Assembly: GCA_002714015.1 (NCBI GenBank)
Contig: PAWF01000034.1
Coordinates: 22,644 to 31,803 of the forward strand
Direction: 5' to 3'
Source of the DNA: Gammaproteobacteria bacterium
GTDB lineage: Bacteria > Pseudomonadota > Alphaproteobacteria > UBA828
DNA: 9,160 bases
Shown here: positions 5,668 to 9,160 of the stretch, one piece after another
Layout of the letters: each line of letters opens with the position of its first letter
How positions within the stretch are numbered: the first letter of the stretch is position 1
Notes under the pieces: generated by a model
What the model was told of the DNA's origin: nothing
The model's database searches: none
The model's input: only the letters and a program-made list of their open reading frames with translations
Made by a program: the position numbers and the translations under genes

Positions 5668-7713
5668 ATGGGGCGCTTAGCTGTAGATATAGGTGGGACA
5701 TTTACTGATCTTGTGTTCTTTGATGATCAAACAGGAGACTTAACTGCCGAAAAATCTCTTACTACTCCAAAAGATTTAACTAAAGGTATTCAAAACTCTA
5801 TTACATTAGCCAATGTTAATACTAAAGCGGTGAGTTTTTTTGTTCATGGCGGAACAACTGTTATAAATGCCATTACTGAAAGAAAAGGTTCTAAGACTGC
5901 CTTAATAACCACTAAGGGTTTTAGAGATGTCCTTGAGATTGCTAGGGGTAATAGACCAGATCTCTATAATCTTCGCTTTCAAAAACCAAAACCTTTCGTT
6001 CCAAGACGGTTAAGGTTTGAGGTGGAAGAGAGAATTGATACTACAGGCGGCATAATAAAACCAATAGTTCTTAATGATTTAAACACTATAGTTGAGAAGT
6101 GCTCTAAAGAAAAAGTTGAGGCGATCGCAATTATTTTTTTACACAGTTACGCTTCTCCTAGACACGAAATATTGTGTGCTGAATATCTCCGAAAACAATT
6201 ACCTAAAGTATCAGTAACGGCAAGTCATGAAATTACCCGAGAATGGCGTGAATATGAGAGAGCTAATACAGCAGTTTTAAATGCTTATGTTCAACCAACT
6301 GTACATAAATATTTTGACCGCCTTGAAACATCTCTAAGAGAGCAAGGTTTTAGTTGCCCAATGCATGCAATGCAATCTAACGGTGGGACAGCAAGTTTTA
6401 GTTGGGCTCGGTCCCACCCTATTACCTTAGTTGAGTCTGGGCCATCTGCAGGTGTTAATGCTGCTGCATTAGTTGGTAATTTATGTGAAGAAAAAAATGT
6501 AATTTATTTAGATATAGGTGGAACTACAGCAAAGTGTTCAGTAATTAAAAATGGCCAAGTTGAGGTAACAACGGAATACAAATTAGAGTGGACTAGAACA
6601 AACCCAGGATATCCAGTTAAAGTGCCTGTTGTAGATATTGTTGAAATTGGTACTGGTGGAGGGTCTATAGCTTGGTTTGATAAAGTCAATTCATTGAAGG
6701 TTGGTCCTGTAAGTGCAGGTGCTGACCCTGGACCTGCTTGTTATAGCCAAGGTGGAATTGAACCGACCGTGACAGATGCTAAGCTAATAACTGGTGTCTT
6801 AGATCCTAAATATTTTGCTGGTGGACGTATCAAGCTAGATATTAAAAAAGCTAAAACTGCAATGGAGAAAATTGCCTTTGGACTTAAAACAGATGTTATT
6901 TCAGCTGCTGAGTCAGTAATACGCTTAGCAGATGCAGATATGATTAATGCATTAAAACTAATTTCTATTCAAAGAGGCCACGATCCTCGAGATTTTGTTT
7001 TGGTTGTAGGGGGTGGAGGTGGAGCTATGCATGCAGCTACTCTCGGTCGTGAACTTGGAGTGAGGGAGATTATTATCCCACTTTATCCAGGATATTTTTC
7101 TGCTTGGGGAATGCTAGCTACTGAGCCTCGGAGAGACTTTGTTCTTACACGTTTAATGCGCGCAGATAATATAGAATTACAACAAATAATAGATATATTT
7201 AAAGAGCTTAATGCTGAAGCTCAAGCTTATTTCAGCACAGATAAAGACCTAGATTCTAAGTCTATAAGTGTTGAAGCTCGTATTGATCTTAGGTATCAAG
7301 GACAGGAACATTGGGTTGGTGTGCCAGTTGATATCAAAAAAATCAATATTGAGAAGTTTTTATCTGATTTTCATGTTGCTCATGAACGTGCGTATACATT
7401 TCGGTTAGATGACAGTCCAATTGAACTTGTAAATTTCCACTTGACTGCAACAGCTGCTGTGCCAAGACCAAAAATCAATAAAATATCAAATAATAAGAAA
7501 GCTAAACAACTATATAAGACTTATAGGAAAGTATTCTTTAGTGAAGATGGAGATCACGATACAAAAGTATTGGAAAGAGAACTTTTGCCTGCAGGATACA
7601 CTGATTATGGGCCTCTTCTAGTTGAAGAAAAATCTGCAACTACACTTGTGCATCCTGAGCAGAAGCTTTTTGTTGATGAAATAGGTTTTCTTCACATTTC
7701 TCAGAAAAAATGA
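5668..7713 (+). CDS. hyuA: Hydantoinase A / oxoprolinase family protein (HyuA, ATP-binding subunit)
   Basis: The ATP-using partner of HyuB, a 681-residue protein with the actin/hexokinase-like (ASKHA) fold; it phosphorylates or otherwise activates the substrate before HyuB acts. Visible family motifs are VDIGGTFTDLVFFD at 6-19 (first phosphate loop), HGGTTVINAITERKG at 60-74, GFRDVLEIARGNRPDLYNL at 84-102, EYERANTAVLNAYVQP at 195-210, MQSNGG at 235-240 and ESGPSAGV at 256-263. The second phosphate loop, DIGGTTAKC, is at 282-290, followed by GTGGGSIAW at 328-336, GPVSAGADPGPACY at 346-359 and TVTDA at 367-371. VVGGGGGAMHAATLGRELG at 446-464 follows, and GYFSAWGM at 475-482. All expected blocks are present in order with no break, so the gene looks intact. 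No gamma subunit gene of the acetone carboxylase type follows; the next gene is on the opposite strand. Start choice is secure: strong ribosome site and the motif begins at residue 6. Confidence 0.94.
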   Translation: MGRLAVDIGGTFTDLVFFDDQTGDLTAEKSLTTPKDLTKGIQNSITLANVNTKAVSFFVHGGTTVINAITERKGSKTALITTKGFRDVLEIARGNRPDLYNLRFQKPKPFVPRRLRFEVEERIDTTGGIIKPIVLNDLNTIVEKCSKEKVEAIAIIFLHSYASPRHEILCAEYLRKQLPKVSVTASHEITREWREYERANTAVLNAYVQPTVHKYFDRLETSLREQGFSCPMHAMQSNGGTASFSWARSHPITLVESGPSAGVNAAALVGNLCEEKNVIYLDIGGTTAKCSVIKNGQVEVTTEYKLEWTRTNPGYPVKVPVVDIVEIGTGGGSIAWFDKVNSLKVGPVSAGADPGPACYSQGGIEPTVTDAKLITGVLDPKYFAGGRIKLDIKKAKTAMEKIAFGLKTDVISAAESVIRLADADMINALKLISIQRGHDPRDFVLVVGGGGGAMHAATLGRELGVREIIIPLYPGYFSAWGMLATEPRRDFVLTRLMRADNIELQQIIDIFKELNAEAQAYFSTDKDLDSKSISVEARIDLRYQGQEHWVGVPVDIKKINIEKFLSDFHVAHERAYTFRLDDSPIELVNFHLTATAAVPRPKINKISNNKKAKQLYKTYRKVFFSEDGDHDTKVLERELLPAGYTDYGPLLVEEKSATTLVHPEQKLFVDEIGFLHISQKK

Positions 7714-7742
7714 AACCTTTATTAAAGCCTATTTATAATATG
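7714..7742. other. 29-base gap between converging operons
   Basis: The stop codons of hyuA and of the VOC gene face each other across 29 AT-rich bases. The only symmetry is a weak CTTT/AAAG with a 3-base loop, without a GC-rich stem, so I call no terminator. Transcripts from both sides probably end inside, or read into, the opposing gene. Confidence 0.5.
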
Positions 7743-8204
7743 TTAATCTTTATACTCTACTAGCTCAGTAATATTTTTTTCTGGAGCTTGAATATAGATC
7801 ACTTTGGCGGCTCCTCCTCTTAATGTTAAAGGGGGATTAAGTGTCTTGAATCCAGAACTAATAACCCGTTTATAGGCAGTATCAATATTACTGACTTGCA
7901 GTGCTATATGTGTATAGCCTATGTCACATTGTCTAATTGGCTTTAAAACACCAGCAGGGTTGAGCCATTGAAATAGTTCTATATGGTAATTGTCACGTTT
8001 TAACATAGCCCAGTGAGCCTTACCTCCAGGGACACCTGTTGCTTCAGCAAAACCTGGTTCACCACGGTCCCTTATCTCACCAATATTTTTGAATCCTATT
8101 ACATCAATATAAAAAACTAATGCTTCATCAAAGTTTTGAACACTTACTGCTGTATGGTGGGATCTAATAATTAAGTCATCTAGTAATGGTTTATCAGTAT
8201 TCAT
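7743..8204 (-). CDS. VOC-fold metalloenzyme (glyoxalase / epimerase / dioxygenase superfamily)
   Basis: A small cytoplasmic protein of the vicinal oxygen chelate superfamily, members of which are glyoxalase I, methylmalonyl-CoA epimerase, ring-cleaving dioxygenases and resistance proteins. From ATG 8204 it has 153 residues, two paired beta-alpha-beta modules. The four expected metal ligands are all present: His17 in HHTAVSV (16-22), Glu76 in YHIELFQW (73-80), His99 in YTHIALQV (97-104) and Glu147 in NITELVEY (144-151). This argues for a catalytic rather than a binding-only member. A GTG at 8213 in the same frame would add three residues, but AAGGG at 8217-8213 is an ideal ribosome site 8 bases before ATG 8204 and overlaps that GTG. 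The gene lies 41 bases downstream of the E1 beta gene on the same strand, so the two are likely co-transcribed. The reaction is not determined; a CoA-thioester epimerase or glyoxalase-like role is possible. Confidence 0.88.
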   Translation of the reverse strand: MNTDKPLLDDLIIRSHHTAVSVQNFDEALVFYIDVIGFKNIGEIRDRGEPGFAEATGVPGGKAHWAMLKRDNYHIELFQWLNPAGVLKPIRQCDIGYTHIALQVSNIDTAYKRVISSGFKTLNPPLTLRGGAAKVIYIQAPEKNITELVEYKD

Positions 8205-8245
8205 GTTATTCACCCTTCAGAAATTCAATTAATTAATCAATTAGA

Positions 8246-9160
8246 TTACAATGAACAAATTGTTTTTAATCCATCTTTAACATCATCAAGTCCTGCAAGG
8301 GCCGCAGATTCAAGTGGCTTTGAGACTACGGGCGCACTATTAGTTCCACTAACTCTCAAAATTTCATGATCAAGCCAATCAAATAGTCTTTCTTGTGCCT
8401 CTTGAACTATTCTTGCTCCTAGAGAATGTCCTCGAGCAGTTTGTTCAACTACTAATAAACGATTAGTTTTTCTTACGCTATTTTCAATTGTTTCCCAGTC
8501 AAGACTGAGGGGGTCAACTGTACGTAAATCAATTATATCTGCATTTACCTCACATTCTAAAGCGGCATCCACGGATACATCAACCATATTTGCGCATGTA
8601 ACAATGGTGCAAGCATCTCCTGATGAGACAATTTTTGCTTTTCCGAATGGGATACAATAATCAAGGTCTCCGTCTGGAACCAAAGTAGAATTTTGATAAA
8701 GAGATTGGCATTCTATAATTGCCACGGGATCATCACATTGAATTGCTGAATTAAATAGACCAATATAATCAAATGCATTTGATGGCGCTATGATTCTCCA
8801 GCCAGGATAAGCAGCAAAAATTCCGCTTGGATCCATTGAGTGTTGAGAACCATATCCCCCACCTCCTGCTGCACGTGTACGAAGAATTAAAGGCGCAGGG
8901 TGTTCTCCTCCAAACATATGCCTAACTTTACCAATTTGGTTAAACAATTGGTCTGCTGCTACAAGTACAAAATCAGAATACATAATTTCAATTATTGGTC
9001 TCATTCCATTGACAGCAGCTCCAAGCCCCATTCCACAGAATCCATTCTCTGCTATGGGTGTTCCAATGAGCCTATCAGGAAACTTTTCTAATATACCCTT
9101 TGTAGCTCCAACCGTTCCACCTTTGAGGTGCTGGACATCTTCCCCCATGATAAAAACACT
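8246..9160 (-). CDS. 2-oxoacid dehydrogenase E1 component, beta subunit; 5' end cut by window edge
   Basis: The beta subunit of a thiamine-diphosphate-dependent E1 enzyme (pyruvate, acetoin or branched-chain 2-oxoacid dehydrogenase type), which with an alpha subunit decarboxylates a 2-oxoacid. The frame is open to the right edge: residues SVFI precede MGED, which in the family is normally about 20-25 residues from the N-terminus, so the Met at 9148 is internal. Counting from that Met, TPIAENGF at 30-37 carries Glu34, the conserved cofactor-activating glutamate; GGYGSQHS at 97-104 holds the conserved His103, and PGWRIIAPSNAFD at 115-127 is typical. The C-terminal transketolase-like domain has DLRTVDPLSLDWETI and LLVVEQTARGHSLG. 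No E2 or E3 gene lies downstream; a VOC gene follows after 41 bases. The alpha subunit is presumably just beyond the right edge. Family call firm, substrate open. Confidence 0.92.
   Translation of the reverse strand, partial: SVFIMGEDVQHLKGGTVGATKGILEKFPDRLIGTPIAENGFCGMGLGAAVNGMRPIIEIMYSDFVLVAADQLFNQIGKVRHMFGGEHPAPLILRTRAAGGGGYGSQHSMDPSGIFAAYPGWRIIAPSNAFDYIGLFNSAIQCDDPVAIIECQSLYQNSTLVPDGDLDYCIPFGKAKIVSSGDACTIVTCANMVDVSVDAALECEVNADIIDLRTVDPLSLDWETIENSVRKTNRLLVVEQTARGHSLGARIVQEAQERLFDWLDHEILRVSGTNSAPVVSKPLESAALAGLDDVKDGLKTICSL

Noticed and set aside
3923..7713. Naming the HyuB/HyuA pair acetone carboxylase or 5-oxoprolinase
   Set aside because: No gamma subunit is present for the former, and the latter is often a single fused protein. 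The motifs are shared by the whole family and do not fix the substrate.
7717..7730. Small hairpin between hyuA and the VOC gene
   Set aside because: The stem is only 4 AT-rich base pairs with mismatched flanks; it is not a credible terminator.
8205..8245. AT-rich repeats (ATTAATTAAT) between E1 beta and the VOC gene
   Set aside because: Simple low-complexity sequence in a 41-base gap; no stem strong enough for a terminator and no match to a known site.

Overview
The window is an AT-rich stretch of bacterial chromosome, densely coded, with eight protein genes, short gaps and several coupled or tightly spaced gene pairs. No RNA genes, insertion sequences, CRISPR arrays or long repeats were seen. 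The gene types (a type III CoA-transferase, a HisN-type phosphatase, an LLM flavin monooxygenase, an SDR, a HyuA/HyuB pair, a VOC protein and a 2-oxoacid dehydrogenase E1 beta) and the low GC suggest a free-living heterotroph with a streamlined genome, perhaps a marine alphaproteobacterium. That placement is inference from gene style, not from a marker gene.

Layout. (1) Positions 1-1818, minus strand: a hisN-like phosphatase is followed, with a 4-base ATGA overlap, by a family III (CaiB/BaiF) CoA-transferase whose 3' end runs off the left edge. (2) Positions 1819-2007: a divergent control region with a plausible sigma70-type promoter for the rightward genes and a weak one for the leftward pair. 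(3) Positions 2008-7713, plus strand: LLM flavin-dependent monooxygenase, SDR dehydrogenase, HyuB and HyuA, with gaps of 18, 67 and 2 bases. (4) Positions 7743-9160, minus strand: the E1 beta subunit of a thiamine-diphosphate 2-oxoacid dehydrogenase (5' end off the right edge), then a VOC-fold protein. These converge on hyuA with only 29 bases between the two stop codons.

How the genes may work together. The four plus-strand genes look like a small catabolic operon. A flavin monooxygenase would oxidise an organic substrate, an NAD(P)-dependent SDR would oxidise or reduce the alcohol/carbonyl product, and the ATP-dependent HyuA/HyuB complex would open a lactam, hydantoin or oxoproline-type ring, or carboxylate a ketone. 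The flanking CoA-transferase, VOC protein and E1 beta could handle CoA-thioester and 2-oxoacid products, but they lie on separate transcripts, so the link is only proximity. The family assignments are strong. The actual substrate cannot be read from the sequence, and no transporter or regulator is visible to point to it.

Three start codons deserve attention: hyuB is better started at GTG 3923 than at TTG 3911; the SDR can only start at TTG 3130; and the hisN-like and VOC genes each have an upstream in-frame start that is less likely than an internal ATG.
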